From the NCBI RefSeq assembly GCF_003201775.1, contig NZ_QJJZ01000007.1, positions 1-64,000 on the forward strand: a stretch of DNA of 64,000 nucleotides, in the 5' to 3' direction. The stretch's first letter is position 1, and the number at the start of each line of letters is the position of its first letter. A program made the translations under genes and the position numbers. Below are positions 17,445 through 27,438 of the stretch, piece by piece. This stretch comes from Arenibacter sp. ARW7G5Y1 (lineage in GTDB: Bacteria > Bacteroidota > Bacteroidia > Flavobacteriales > Flavobacteriaceae). The notes below the pieces were generated by a model that worked only from the letters and a program-made list of their open reading frames with translations, had not been told where the DNA came from and did not search any database.

Positions 17445-18407
17445 ATGCCGTTCTTAGGGCCTGTATGGACATGGTTTTTATACCTTAGCACTTTTAAGCC
17501 ATTGAAATATTGGCTTTGGCAAATCAACCACGCTATTTTGTTACATTTTAAATGGAGTAAATCTACCGGATTGGATTTTAAAAAGGCCGTACTTTTTATG
17601 GTCATTAGTACCTTCTCGTTTGCCTTGATGAATGTTTCGGTAAAATATTTGGCGCGTATCCCTACATTTCAAATTGTATTTTTTAGATGCTTTGGTTCGC
17701 TGGTATTGGCTACGACTTTCATCGTGGTAAAGGGGATTCCCATATTTGGGAACAAACGAAGACTAATGTTGTTAAGAGCTATACTGGGATTAACGGCTAT
17801 GAGTCTGTACTTTCTTTCCTTAAAGCACCTAAATGTTGGCACCGCAGTTTCATTACGTTATATAGCGCCGATCTTTGCTGCCATATTTGCGGTTTTCCTG
17901 TTAAGGGAAAAGTTGAAAAATATTCAATGGCTTTTTTTTCTAATTGCCTTTGCAGGGGTATTGGTCCTAAAGGGATTTGATGGTAATATTAATACCACTG
18001 GACTGACATTAATCTTAACTGCTTCTGTTTTTAGTGGAATGGTCTACGTGGTTATCAGAAAAATAGGGGTTTCAGATCATCCTGCCGTTGTAGTAAATTA
18101 TTTTATGTTCGTAGGAACCATTATTGGTGGCCTTTTGGCCATTGCAGTTTGGGTACGGCCTATGGGTTACGAATGGCTATTTTTACTTCTGTTAGGGGTC
18201 TTTGGTTTTATGGGGCAATTATATATGACCAGGGCGTTTCAAATAGCCAAAACAAACCTTGTTGCTCCGTTAAAATATATTGAGGTGATCTTTACAATTT
18301 CCATAGGTGTTTTATGGTTCCAAGAGGCCTATACTATTTTTAGTTTTCTTGGGCTATTTATGATCATTTCAGCATTGGTGTTGAATACTTTGGTGAAGAA
18401 GGATTGA
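17445..18407 (+). CDS. DMT-superfamily (EamA) transporter
   Basis: 320 residues in the frame from 17445, but the first ~42 are not conserved-looking; relatives begin a few residues before AVLFMVISTFSFALMNV. With no ATG in between, the true start may be TTG at 17571 or 17541. Ten transmembrane helices in two EamA repeats are visible (first repeat to about residue 185 with SLRYIAPIFAAIFAVFLLRE, second to the end with APLKYIEVIFTISIGVLWF). The family exports metabolites or amino acids; substrate unknown. The gene stands alone on the plus strand. Confidence 0.85.
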   Translation: MPFLGPVWTWFLYLSTFKPLKYWLWQINHAILLHFKWSKSTGLDFKKAVLFMVISTFSFALMNVSVKYLARIPTFQIVFFRCFGSLVLATTFIVVKGIPIFGNKRRLMLLRAILGLTAMSLYFLSLKHLNVGTAVSLRYIAPIFAAIFAVFLLREKLKNIQWLFFLIAFAGVLVLKGFDGNINTTGLTLILTASVFSGMVYVVIRKIGVSDHPAVVVNYFMFVGTIIGGLLAIAVWVRPMGYEWLFLLLLGVFGFMGQLYMTRAFQIAKTNLVAPLKYIEVIFTISIGVLWFQEAYTIFSFLGLFMIISALVLNTLVKKD

Positions 18408-18745
18408 ATATACATGTTTCTCGACCAAGGCAGTTGCCATTGATCATTGTTGGATATGATTCAATAGAATTGCCAGCCTAAGGTCTTATATTTAATTGGG
18501 ATAAAGCACCATTCTTAGAGTCGTTGTCTATGAGTCAAATATGGATCCAGAGGCGAAATGTGTAGCGCTTCAACAAACAGGTTCAATTAAATTATTATAT
18601 TCTCCCTATCTAGTACTGCACAGTTTTTTTGAGACAACACATATCGTATTCCGTAACATTTCTAGCTTCGTAATTGTGAAACAAAAATTGACAATTGATT
18701 TCAATTTTCATTTCCAAAGATTCCCTAGTCCTTTAATATACATGC
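18408..18745. other. Intergenic, nothing convincing
   Basis: 338 bp between the convergent EamA and GH140-like genes. A 76-codon plus-strand frame at 18541 crosses into the end of the hydrolase gene and has no recognisable features. No clear terminator hairpin was seen. Confidence 0.55.
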
Positions 18746-20209
18746 TCACTTGGAATTATTTTTTAAAATAACGCCAGGGGGTGAATAATTTTTAGAAGCA
18801 TCGTCTATTACTAATACCCAATCACTACCGCCCATACTTTCTCGTATGCGTTTGTCCCATTTAGGAGAAAAGGTTCCGGTATTTTTATAATCACCAATTA
18901 GGTATGCCAGACCTGTTCGAGGATCATAATACCAAGCCCTTATTTCTTCAGACCCAATAACAGCTGTGTTGATACCAATATCCCGGACAATTGGAAAATA
19001 CGCCATAATATAAGTGGCATCGTTTTGGCCTTTAGTGCCATCGCGGGTAGCCACTTTAAAATCAGATTGTGATGCATTGTCACCCATTAGTAAGGATTGA
19101 TCTGGAATTCTTTCTAAAAAAGGTCTTGATTTGAAAAGTGATTTTAAATATCGCACTTGAAAGCTTCCTTTGGCATCTATCGCTTTGTCCCATGTTTGGA
19201 TAGGGTATAATATTGGGGGGTATTCCTTGCGATTCATTTGCCAAACGGCATTATTTCCATAGGTAGTGCCAAAGCCACCAGCAAACACTGACCAATACAT
19301 AGCCCTTCTGGCTTCATAATCTGTATTGTAACCATTCACAGGATTAAATGCAATAGGAATATCTTCATATACGGGCTCGCCATCAATAACCGGCTTGGTA
19401 GGTATAACATCATAGTCTTTTTTTATCATTTGGTAATTGGGATTTACCGCATTTCCATGACCGGATTGCAACATATAAAAATCTAACTGTTCTGCAATTC
19501 CAGGGTATTCAGTGATGGAATGACCCCCATTAATATGGTACGTAATCAAGTGCTTACCTTGACTACCTGTTTTGAGTCCTTCTATCATATTTGTCCAGAT
19601 ACCTTCATTGCCTTCAGGAATTCTATCTCCCCCTGTAATCCATACGATATTCCAATTGTTTTTATAGCGATTCCCCAAAAATTTACTGTACTCAAAAGCG
19701 TTTTTTGGGCTGAATATGGAGAGATTATCAAATAACGCGTGCTCTTTGTCTTCTGCATGTGAGCCCCATGTGGGCAACAACGCCAAATAGAGGTTGTACT
19801 TTGCCGCTAATGCGACTACTTGATCTATTTTTTTAAAATAGGCTTCGTTTGGAACTAACGGATTATTTTTCTCAAGTGGTAAATATCCTTCTGGTGTGGG
19901 TTTTGTTAAACCATCACACTCTGCCAAAATTACTGCCTGTATAACCGTATAACCTTTAGCCGACCGGTTCATTAAGTAATGTTCTATTTCAATTAGATCT
20001 AGTTTGTGAAAAAGCTCCCATGCCGTATCACCCATCCAGAAAAATGGCTGTTCATTTTCAGTAACCAAATACCGTTGATTCTCACTTACTTTTAAGTATT
20101 GGGAAAAGCTGCTGGACCAACACAAAGTCAATATGACCATAATTACTATGTTCAACCGCTTACCTATAAAAAAAAATCCTTTCACCTTATAATCCATTTG
20201 CGAGTTCAT
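18746..20209 (-). CDS. GH140-like glycoside hydrolase (apiosidase type, DUF4038)
   Basis: 487 residues; signal sequence about 15-37 (LNIVIMVILTLCWSSSFSQ). The mature protein starts with the DUF4038 TIM-barrel pattern: FFWMGDTAWELFHKL, then GYTVIQAVILAE, LLPTWGSH and WNIVWITGGDRIPEG. Asp195 (GGDR) and Glu278 (IDGEPVYE) are placed like the catalytic acid/base and nucleophile of GH140, whose characterised member removes apiose from rhamnogalacturonan II. The C-terminal ~90 residues (AWYYDPRTGLAYLIGDY) match the small collagen-binding-like domain common in these proteins. It is the last gene of the utilisation locus, 19 bp after the rhamnosidase. Other DUF4038 proteins are uncharacterised, so the apiosidase activity is an inference. 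Confidence 0.85.
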   Translation of the reverse strand: MNSQMDYKVKGFFFIGKRLNIVIMVILTLCWSSSFSQYLKVSENQRYLVTENEQPFFWMGDTAWELFHKLDLIEIEHYLMNRSAKGYTVIQAVILAECDGLTKPTPEGYLPLEKNNPLVPNEAYFKKIDQVVALAAKYNLYLALLPTWGSHAEDKEHALFDNLSIFSPKNAFEYSKFLGNRYKNNWNIVWITGGDRIPEGNEGIWTNMIEGLKTGSQGKHLITYHINGGHSITEYPGIAEQLDFYMLQSGHGNAVNPNYQMIKKDYDVIPTKPVIDGEPVYEDIPIAFNPVNGYNTDYEARRAMYWSVFAGGFGTTYGNNAVWQMNRKEYPPILYPIQTWDKAIDAKGSFQVRYLKSLFKSRPFLERIPDQSLLMGDNASQSDFKVATRDGTKGQNDATYIMAYFPIVRDIGINTAVIGSEEIRAWYYDPRTGLAYLIGDYKNTGTFSPKWDKRIRESMGGSDWVLVIDDASKNYSPPGVILKNNSK

Positions 20210-20228
20210 TGATCTAGTTTTTTAAAGA

Positions 20229-22991
20229 TTATTGTTTAACAGACTTAAAGATGTAATCGCCACTATCAATTTCATAAACTGCATAATCCCCTTTCATCTC
20301 AATAAATCTAGGACTTACCCTCCCTTCCATTTCAGATTTGGCCGTGACATCATTTTTATGGGCTGCTGGCACGCATATCGTGGCCCAACTCCCAATGGGT
20401 ACAGTGACGTTCATAACAAAATCAGCGGTAGTATTTTTCCAAGAAATACCAGCTTTACCATAAGGTGTATTATTGTAGTACGAAATAGCAGTGAGACCAT
20501 CTACGGGTTGCGGCCTAAAAATAATGTGCTTGTATCCTGGTTCGGCGGGGTCTGGTTTCATCCCTGCCAAATAATTGTATAAATAAACGAGGCCACCACC
20601 AAACATGGGGTGATTATGCGATCCTTCTTCAGACCATTTTTCACGGGTGGTAGTTGACCCAAGTTTTAACCAATGGCCAAAACTAGGTTCATCTGTTTTG
20701 TTCAAGGCCTCATATGCCAATTGATTTAAACCGTTTTCTGCCAAAACCTCAAAGAAATATCGCGTTCCAAAAATACCAGTATCAAAATGCCCCTTGTTCA
20801 TTTTTATATTCGATACCAAAGTTTCCTTTACGTCTTTATAATGTTTTTCAGGAACCCCCATTTTTAATGCAAAAATATTTCCGCCCCCGGCGCCATAGGT
20901 TTTTTCCGTTTCACTGTAAAATACCTTATGAAAAGCCCTTTGTGTTATATTGGCCATTTTCTTATAGCGCTCGGCCTCCTGGTCATTACCCAGTACTTTT
21001 GCAGTCTTAGCTGCAATATCAAGGCACATCCAATAGTAAAAAGTATGAACCAAATCATCTCTAATTAGTTCGCCCGGAGGTACCCAATCTCCCAGATTGT
21101 ACCATTTTAAAATGGCCCCGTCGGCCCCTGTTCTTTTTGAAAACATTATACCCTTGTCATCTACCCACGTTTGCATATACTTTATGTACGCCTTCATGGG
21201 TTCATAGCTATCTTGCAGCACATCCATTGATCCGTATTGCAAATAGAATTCCCAAGGCATAATACTTACGGCTGCGCCCCATGCAACACCTCCACCACAA
21301 CCCGGTTGCCATGGGGCGGCATTTGGTACATACCCTGTTTTTAAGTCTTGGGCATCAAGAATGTCTTGAATCCATTTATGATAAAAATTTTTGGCGTTAT
21401 AGGTTTGCATTACCATAGCACATGCTACTTGCCCATCTCCGGTATACCCCGAACGTTCTCTATGTGGACAATCACTTACTATACCTCCATGCATGTTGTC
21501 TATTTGGCTTCTTTTCCATATAGTTACTATATCAGTTAGCATCTTATTTGAACTATTGAAGGTTGCTGATTCCTCTATTTTGGTATTTACGGCTTCAGCT
21601 ATAAGATGTTCTTTTTTTAATATACCTGGCCAATTTGATATTTCAATACCACTAAAAACAAACCAATTAAAACGCGGAGCATAGGTTTCCAAACCATCAC
21701 CTTTAAAGGTGTAGCTATTATCACCAGAATAAAGATTTCCATTAAATGAGATGTCGACCTTATGTCCAGCTGGGCCTTTTACATTCTGAAGTTTTACCCA
21801 ACCTGATATCTCAACTCCAAAGTCTACTTTGTATTTGCCTTCAGAGATCTTCTCTATGGATACCGGGGAAATTTGTTCCGTAACCTTATCGGTATTTGCT
21901 GAATGGGCAACCAATTCTCCTTCGGGGGCTTTTCTAATAGTAGCATTGGACCACGAGCTGGTATCAATTTTGTTTGTAGACCAATTAGCTATTTCTTTTG
22001 TAGCATCATAGGTCTCACCATAATAAACCATATTCATAAGTATTGGGCTTTTTGCAACCTTCCAAGAGTTATCCGTTACGATCACATCTTCACTGCCATC
22101 GGTATAGGTTATGTGTATCTGGCATAAAAAACGTGGGGTGCCATAGCCCTCGGTCCAAAATTTGGCGGGATTATAAAAACCATTGCCAAGAATGGCTCCG
22201 ACCACATTTTCACCTTGTTTTAAACCATTTTTAATATCATAGGCTAGATACATGACTTTGTATTTTGTGAAATTGTCTTCTACATTGATCAAGAAATTGG
22301 GCAAATTAGGTCTTTTACCATAATTTGTTTGGTTGGGCACCAATACATCATCACCTATTTTGGAACCATTTGCGTAAAATTCAAAGTATCCCAATCCTGT
22401 GGTATATGCTATCGCTTTTGAAATTTCCTTTTCAATTACAAACACTTTTCGAAGCAAAGGGGCAGGAGGCCCAAAATCTATAGGTCTTGTATCTGGGCCG
22501 CCTTCCGGTTTGGGGAAATGCGCCTCACCTTGCCAAGGAGCACCTATCCATTGGGCCTTCCATTCAGAGGAATCCAGTATTCCCATACTCCATTTTGCAG
22601 GCGAACTCCATTTGGACGATTGGTCTTTTTCGTTCCATATTCGTACCTGCCACCAATAGTCTTGACGTGATTGCAATGCTTTTCCATTGTAGATTATTCG
22701 AGTAGATTGGTCAGATGCAACCTTTTTACTATCCCACATATCTGGGGTTTTCAATAAGGCTTCCTTGCTGGCTACCCTAACCTGCCATGCCATTTGTTTT
22801 TTTATGTCATTTTCCTTAGTAGCACTATTTATCCATGAAAATCGAGGGTGGGTCTCATCTATAACAGCGGGATTTTTTGAATACTCTGTAGAAAGCTCTA
22901 TAGGTACAACCTCCGGTATGGTTTGTTGCTTTTTAACGCAATCGGTAAGAAAAAAGATAAATATTATGGAAATTATGCATTTCATTTTCAA
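20229..22991 (-). CDS. Alpha-L-rhamnosidase, GH78, lipoprotein
   Basis: 920 residues. Lipobox FFLTDC (Cys18) predicts a lipid-anchored, probably surface or periplasmic, enzyme. An N-terminal fibronectin-like domain (about 30-140, ending WSSPAKWSMGIL) is followed by beta-sandwich domains with GYFEFYANGSKIGDDVL and an (alpha/alpha)6 barrel from about 480. Family signatures: DCPHRER at 508-513 with GYTGDG at 515-520, holding the general acid Glu, and WSEEGSHNHPMFG at 786-798, holding the base Glu. It releases terminal alpha-L-rhamnose from glycans or glycosides by inversion. It sits between a clan GH-A hydrolase and a GH140-like enzyme in the locus. Confidence 0.95.
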   Translation of the reverse strand: MKMKCIISIIFIFFLTDCVKKQQTIPEVVPIELSTEYSKNPAVIDETHPRFSWINSATKENDIKKQMAWQVRVASKEALLKTPDMWDSKKVASDQSTRIIYNGKALQSRQDYWWQVRIWNEKDQSSKWSSPAKWSMGILDSSEWKAQWIGAPWQGEAHFPKPEGGPDTRPIDFGPPAPLLRKVFVIEKEISKAIAYTTGLGYFEFYANGSKIGDDVLVPNQTNYGKRPNLPNFLINVEDNFTKYKVMYLAYDIKNGLKQGENVVGAILGNGFYNPAKFWTEGYGTPRFLCQIHITYTDGSEDVIVTDNSWKVAKSPILMNMVYYGETYDATKEIANWSTNKIDTSSWSNATIRKAPEGELVAHSANTDKVTEQISPVSIEKISEGKYKVDFGVEISGWVKLQNVKGPAGHKVDISFNGNLYSGDNSYTFKGDGLETYAPRFNWFVFSGIEISNWPGILKKEHLIAEAVNTKIEESATFNSSNKMLTDIVTIWKRSQIDNMHGGIVSDCPHRERSGYTGDGQVACAMVMQTYNAKNFYHKWIQDILDAQDLKTGYVPNAAPWQPGCGGGVAWGAAVSIMPWEFYLQYGSMDVLQDSYEPMKAYIKYMQTWVDDKGIMFSKRTGADGAILKWYNLGDWVPPGELIRDDLVHTFYYWMCLDIAAKTAKVLGNDQEAERYKKMANITQRAFHKVFYSETEKTYGAGGGNIFALKMGVPEKHYKDVKETLVSNIKMNKGHFDTGIFGTRYFFEVLAENGLNQLAYEALNKTDEPSFGHWLKLGSTTTREKWSEEGSHNHPMFGGGLVYLYNYLAGMKPDPAEPGYKHIIFRPQPVDGLTAISYYNNTPYGKAGISWKNTTADFVMNVTVPIGSWATICVPAAHKNDVTAKSEMEGRVSPRFIEMKGDYAVYEIDSGDYIFKSVKQ

Positions 22992-23045
22992 TTGACTTTA
23001 CAAAGGTTAAATAGAATGGTATTGCACTTAAAAAAGTGATTGGGG

Positions 23046-25256
23046 CTATCTAAACTCTAAGAGATAATACATAGTTTTATGTGTAGCTCCCTCAATATTG
23101 ATTTGATTATTATCAATCACAATTTCTTCACTTCTGGTTCTACCCATATGGTCCAAGGGCTTTAGAGTTGCTTTTTGCAACCTTTTTGCGCCAATGGTAA
23201 AATCTATTCCTTCCAATAAGATAGGAGCATTGCCTAATTTGGAAAGATGGGTATTTGTTTCGTCATATTCCATCCCTGTGTTCTTTACCCTTCCGATTGT
23301 AGTTATTAAAATTTTATCAGTTTTATCCAAGCCAGCTTTTTTATCTAAACTTGTTAGCAGAACAACTGCGAATTCATTTTTGATTTTCAATGTCCATTCC
23401 CCTAATTCTAGGTTTAAACCTTTAGCAAAACCAAGAACACCTTTTGTTCCATTCGTGTTTAGTGTTATATAGCCTTTGGAATTATAATCCCAAAAGAGTT
23501 CTCCTGTTGCTGAGGTAATTGTTTTTATACCCTTTTCTTCAAACCGACTAATTGTATATGGTTGTGTTTCTTTTAAATTTTCAGTGAATGCTATGGGGAT
23601 TTTGCCGGCTGCCAAAAGTTTTGATGAAATGGATCCCGTAAATTTTTTATCGTCAAAACCTTGTTCGATAAATTCGGAAAAGCCTAATTTGCCTTCACTC
23701 AAAGCAGCTAGGTTTACGTTTCTTTCAGTAAGAATAGGTCCTTCACTAATATCATTTCGGTATAGCATTACTGCTAATGCGGGATAAAGCCCCATTTGTG
23801 AAGGGCTATTAACATTATAAACAGAATGCGATTGCACTGTGGGGGAATAGGTAGGGCTATCTAGGGCAAATGAGTAGGAAGCATCCCAACCCTGTAGCCC
23901 CATACCATAAAACGCAATGAGGGGTGAGGCTTCTGCTGTCCATTGATTTGGAATTAAACTCATCCATTCCGAAAACGCAAATGGTCGGTCCAAAACCTGT
24001 TGCATGCCAGTGCCTAATAATCCGGAACCAGGAAGGGAGACCATGGCTTCGTTATTTACAAATCCTGTGGTTAGTTGATGCCCTCCTTTTCCGCCACCAA
24101 AATAATTATGTCGATCTATAGGTCCAACAGAATAATCGGTATGCAGGTTGTACATATGTGAAATCCCAGAACCAGCTTGCCAACCACTACTTACAATAAC
24201 TCCTTTATAACCGGTATTTCTTACGGCTTTTTCAAATCGTTTGTAAAATTGTAATTGTTGTTCATATAGAAATTGCATTTTATCCAATAGATGTTGTGGT
24301 ATATTTTTGTTTTCTTGTATTGATTTGATATAATGGGAGCTAAACAGTTGGTGATTTGGAGTTGGGTAAACATTTTCTTTGGCGATGGATTGCCCTTCTG
24401 GCAAATCGGACCGCCATATCTGTTTCAACTTTTCATCATTTAAATACTTAATTTTAAGCCATGCGCTAAATTGTTTGCATAGTATGGCTTTATAGGTAGG
24501 AGCCTGCTCTAAAGCTCTTTCAATTGCTGACCAAAAAATATCATCTTCATTTTGAAACTCCACAAAGCTCAAGGCAGGGTCATCCGCATAGCGTAAACCA
24601 GTAAATGGGTTTCTTCTATTTAGCATATTTACAGTAAGCCCAATATTCAAATCTTGCAGATCTGGAGCAAAGTTTACTAGGGAAGAGGTACTTCCATTCA
24701 GATGCTGCCATGGGTATTTTAAATTGGCAATTTCACTGTAGGCCTCCAGGTTTGCACTATCACCTGGTTTTACTTTATGACCATATATATGCGACCAACC
24801 ATAGTAAATACCATTTTCCTTTAACTTGGATTGAAAATAATCCATCTTTAGGAACTTTAAACTATCGGGTTGACTGGAATTTATACTATCGGTTGCCTCC
24901 CAAGTAAACTTATGAAAACGAACCCCGTTCACGCCCATAAAGGTGAGGGTATTTACAAATTGATCCGCTTTTTCACGGTCAACAAAAGGTGTGTTGGAAC
25001 ATATATTAACACCCCAAAATTTAACTTTTGTGCCATCTTCAAAGACAAAATCCTTATCCTTTATTTGGACAAAACCATGCTTGCCAGCAGGTGCATCTAG
25101 CCAATCTTTCATATTTATGATGGAATATGATGAAAAATCGGCATTGGGCTTAAAGGCGAACCAATCTGCTTGGTATTCTTTGTTAGTGTATGAAAATAAA
25201 ACAAATACAACCACAACAGCGATTGCCCCATATATGTGCTTATGTAACTTATTCAC
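23046..25256 (-). CDS. Exported clan GH-A (GH5-like) glycoside hydrolase
   Basis: 736 residues with an N-terminal signal or anchor helix (about 9-23). The catalytic domain, about 40-560, shows clan GH-A features: FWGVNICSNTPF at strand 1, GVRFHKFTWE, the acid/base Glu237 in FVEFQNED and the nucleophile Glu430 in AFSEWM. The C-terminal ~170 residues are beta-rich and close with a typical barrel-cap strand set (GWTLKIKNEFAVVLL-like). Large bacterial members like this are annotated as cellulase-family or glycoside hydrolase of unclear family; the exact GH family and bond specificity cannot be told by eye. It is co-transcribed with the rhamnosidase (54-bp gap) and esterase-like genes. Confidence 0.85.
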   Translation of the reverse strand: MNKLHKHIYGAIAVVVVFVLFSYTNKEYQADWFAFKPNADFSSYSIINMKDWLDAPAGKHGFVQIKDKDFVFEDGTKVKFWGVNICSNTPFVDREKADQFVNTLTFMGVNGVRFHKFTWEATDSINSSQPDSLKFLKMDYFQSKLKENGIYYGWSHIYGHKVKPGDSANLEAYSEIANLKYPWQHLNGSTSSLVNFAPDLQDLNIGLTVNMLNRRNPFTGLRYADDPALSFVEFQNEDDIFWSAIERALEQAPTYKAILCKQFSAWLKIKYLNDEKLKQIWRSDLPEGQSIAKENVYPTPNHQLFSSHYIKSIQENKNIPQHLLDKMQFLYEQQLQFYKRFEKAVRNTGYKGVIVSSGWQAGSGISHMYNLHTDYSVGPIDRHNYFGGGKGGHQLTTGFVNNEAMVSLPGSGLLGTGMQQVLDRPFAFSEWMSLIPNQWTAEASPLIAFYGMGLQGWDASYSFALDSPTYSPTVQSHSVYNVNSPSQMGLYPALAVMLYRNDISEGPILTERNVNLAALSEGKLGFSEFIEQGFDDKKFTGSISSKLLAAGKIPIAFTENLKETQPYTISRFEEKGIKTITSATGELFWDYNSKGYITLNTNGTKGVLGFAKGLNLELGEWTLKIKNEFAVVLLTSLDKKAGLDKTDKILITTIGRVKNTGMEYDETNTHLSKLGNAPILLEGIDFTIGAKRLQKATLKPLDHMGRTRSEEIVIDNNQINIEGATHKTMYYLLEFR

Positions 25257-25275
25257 TATTTTATTGATTTATAAG

Positions 25276-26196
25276 CTATTTGTGCAAGTCTGCAGTAATA
25301 ATTTGATGCTCATTAAATCTCTTATCATCCAGTACATTGGCAATAAAATTGACGACTGCTTCTTGTTTTTTGTAAAAATGTTCGCCTGCAATAGAATGAT
25401 TCCCCCCAACATAGGTCATTAAGCGACTTGTACCCCCTAATTCTTGAATGTGATTGGCTATGGCGTGGGAACCAAAAAACATAAGCCAGCCCGGAGCATT
25501 CGGATTACAGTAATGATGCGCAGCAACCCCATAGGGTACCAATGGGTCTTTGTCACCATGAAAGACAAAAAGTGGAATATGATTTTGCGTTGTAATTAAA
25601 TTTAAATCCATGATTGCACCGGCACCGGAAATGACACCTTTAAATAAAAAATCGGGAGCTAATTTTGGTTCAAATAACTGCATCTGTTTTCTGTCCCAAA
25701 AGGCGGCATGTAACACTGTTTCCGCTCCTGCGCTGCTGCCGGCTATAAAGATGTTTTTAGCATCTATGTGAAATTGATCTTGTTGTTCGATTAAAAAAGC
25801 GGTAGCATGCCAAAGCTGGTTTGCAGCTATTTGTATCGCCTTAATCTTTTCAGCTAATATACCGTTACACCCAAAATCTTTATTTTCCATATACAGCGTA
25901 TAATCTATACTTGCACATGCGATATTGTTCTCCACCAAATGTTTCGCCAAAAGGTGACCGCCTTTTTTACTGCCAGTACTAAACCCTCCCCCATGAACAT
26001 ATATTACTAAGGGAGTTTTGGCTGAATCCTTAATGGGAGGTAAAAATAAATCCAACTCCAGGCTGATGGTGTCATTTTCAAAGTAGGTGAGGGTTTCAAA
26101 TTCTTGTGTACTTCCAATAGCCATTACTAAATGAAGGACAATTAGAATAACATTGCGCTTTAGGGTTGGTTTTGGGTGTTTGGTATTATACTGCAT
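25276..26196 (-). CDS. Exported alpha/beta hydrolase (carbohydrate esterase-like)
   Basis: 306 residues; probable signal peptide about 13-31. Oxyanion loop HGGGFSTGS (about 68-76), nucleophile Ser155 in AGSSAGAE, Asp217 in HGDKDPLVP and His267 in VGGNHSIAG complete the triad. This is the BD-FAE/carboxylesterase-like group that removes acetyl or feruloyl groups from glycans. It lies 19 bp upstream of the GH-A hydrolase gene, within the utilisation locus, so de-esterification of the target glycan is the likely job. The exact ester is unknown. Confidence 0.88.
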   Translation of the reverse strand: MQYNTKHPKPTLKRNVILIVLHLVMAIGSTQEFETLTYFENDTISLELDLFLPPIKDSAKTPLVIYVHGGGFSTGSKKGGHLLAKHLVENNIACASIDYTLYMENKDFGCNGILAEKIKAIQIAANQLWHATAFLIEQQDQFHIDAKNIFIAGSSAGAETVLHAAFWDRKQMQLFEPKLAPDFLFKGVISGAGAIMDLNLITTQNHIPLFVFHGDKDPLVPYGVAAHHYCNPNAPGWLMFFGSHAIANHIQELGGTSRLMTYVGGNHSIAGEHFYKKQEAVVNFIANVLDDKRFNEHQIITADLHK

Positions 26197-26267
26197 TGTT
26201 CTTTTTTTGATTTAAAAGCCCATAATTTATATTGGAAACCTCAATTTTAGTTTATTAAATTACGCAA

Positions 26268-27179
26268 TTATGGAAGGTTATTTAGCCAATCTTCCAATCT
26301 ATTTACCCAGGTCTGTAGATATTTGTCTCCAGATGCCAATGAATAACCATGACCGCCACTTGGATATATATGCATTTCTGCCGCTACACCTTTTTCGTTT
26401 AGAGCCTTGAAAAAGAATAAACTATTTTCAATGGGAACCGCGGTATCATCGGCAGAATGAACAATGAATGTAGGAGGCGTATTGTTTTTCACCTGAAGTT
26501 CGCTGGAATATTCCATTATTACTTCATCACTTGGGTTTTGACCTAACAAATTAAGCTTGGATCCATCATTTGCATATGGTTCTTTCATAGTGATTACTGG
26601 ATATAATAGTATCATGAAATTCGGACGCGCACTCAAACTATCAATTTCATCTTTTTTTGAAAATGATTCACGGTCAAATTGCGTACCTAGGGTAGAGGCC
26701 AGGTGCCCCCCTGCAGAAAAGCCCATAACCCCAATTTTTTCCGCATTTATATTCCATTTTTTGGCGTTGTGCCGTACTAGCCTTAAAGCACGTTGAGCAT
26801 CTTGCAAAGGAGCCTCGTTGCGTTGCGCAATAGATTTTGAATTGGGCAGTCTGTATTTTAAAACAAAAGCGGCAATTCCTCTAGAGTTTAACCATTTGGC
26901 GATGTCTGTACCTTCCCAATCATAGGCCAGAACTGTGTAACCTCCACCAGGACAAATGACCACGGCTTGGCCGGTAGCGTTCCTTTTACTGGGCAAGTAT
27001 ACTTCAATTGTAGGTTTTTGAACCTTGGCTATTAAGAGGATATCATCAGTCTCCTCAATAATCGTTTCCATTTCATCAGATTCTTTGGTGTTAACAACAC
27101 CATTTTTCCATATAGGAATAATTTCTTGGGCATAACCATAACTTGAAAGGATTAGCATTAAAATACACCATTTTTTCAT
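26268..27179 (-). CDS. Exported alpha/beta hydrolase (acetylxylan esterase-like)
   Basis: 303 residues with signal peptide MKKWCILMLILSSYGYAQ. Motifs: CPGGGYTVLAYDWEG (oxyanion loop), Ser155 in GFSAGGHLAS, Asp245 in HSADDTAVP and His277 in GGHGYSL. This pattern is typical of exported BD-FAE-type esterases found in Bacteroidota glycan loci. It is the first enzyme gene after SusD, 259 bp away with a terminator between, so it may have its own promoter or be reached by read-through. Paired with a second esterase 71 bp downstream, which suggests a heavily esterified substrate. Confidence 0.9.
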   Translation of the reverse strand: MKKWCILMLILSSYGYAQEIIPIWKNGVVNTKESDEMETIIEETDDILLIAKVQKPTIEVYLPSKRNATGQAVVICPGGGYTVLAYDWEGTDIAKWLNSRGIAAFVLKYRLPNSKSIAQRNEAPLQDAQRALRLVRHNAKKWNINAEKIGVMGFSAGGHLASTLGTQFDRESFSKKDEIDSLSARPNFMILLYPVITMKEPYANDGSKLNLLGQNPSDEVIMEYSSELQVKNNTPPTFIVHSADDTAVPIENSLFFFKALNEKGVAAEMHIYPSGGHGYSLASGDKYLQTWVNRLEDWLNNLP

Positions 27180-27378
27180 TTTATCTGGGCTTTGGTTAGA
27201 GGTATAGGTATTACTTGATATATGTGTTGATTATTAGATATTTGTGAAAATTGATAGCTAGTAGAGAGTGGATTCGGGTATATAGGCAATGGCCATTACA
27301 GTGTTGTTCGGTGTAAGTTGCAAGGTCCAAAAGCTTTATAATAACTTCCCATTGTTTTTGAAGTTCTTTTTCTGAGCA

Positions 27379-27412
27379 AAAAAAAGGATGGCAGGAATTA
27401 TACCCGCCATCC
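27379..27412 (-). terminator. Intrinsic terminator after SusD
   Basis: Read on the minus strand, GGATGGCGGG and CCTGCCATCC form a stem around an AT-rich loop, followed by a run of eight T. It lies 27 bp past the SusD stop and before the first esterase gene, so it may attenuate transcription into the enzyme genes. Confidence 0.8.
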
Positions 27413-27438
27413 CTATTAAAAACAAACTAACTACATAA

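Noticed and set aside
18541-18771. 76-codon plus-strand frame after the EamA gene
   Set aside because: No ribosome binding site or recognisable motif, and it overlaps the end of the GH140-like gene in antisense.
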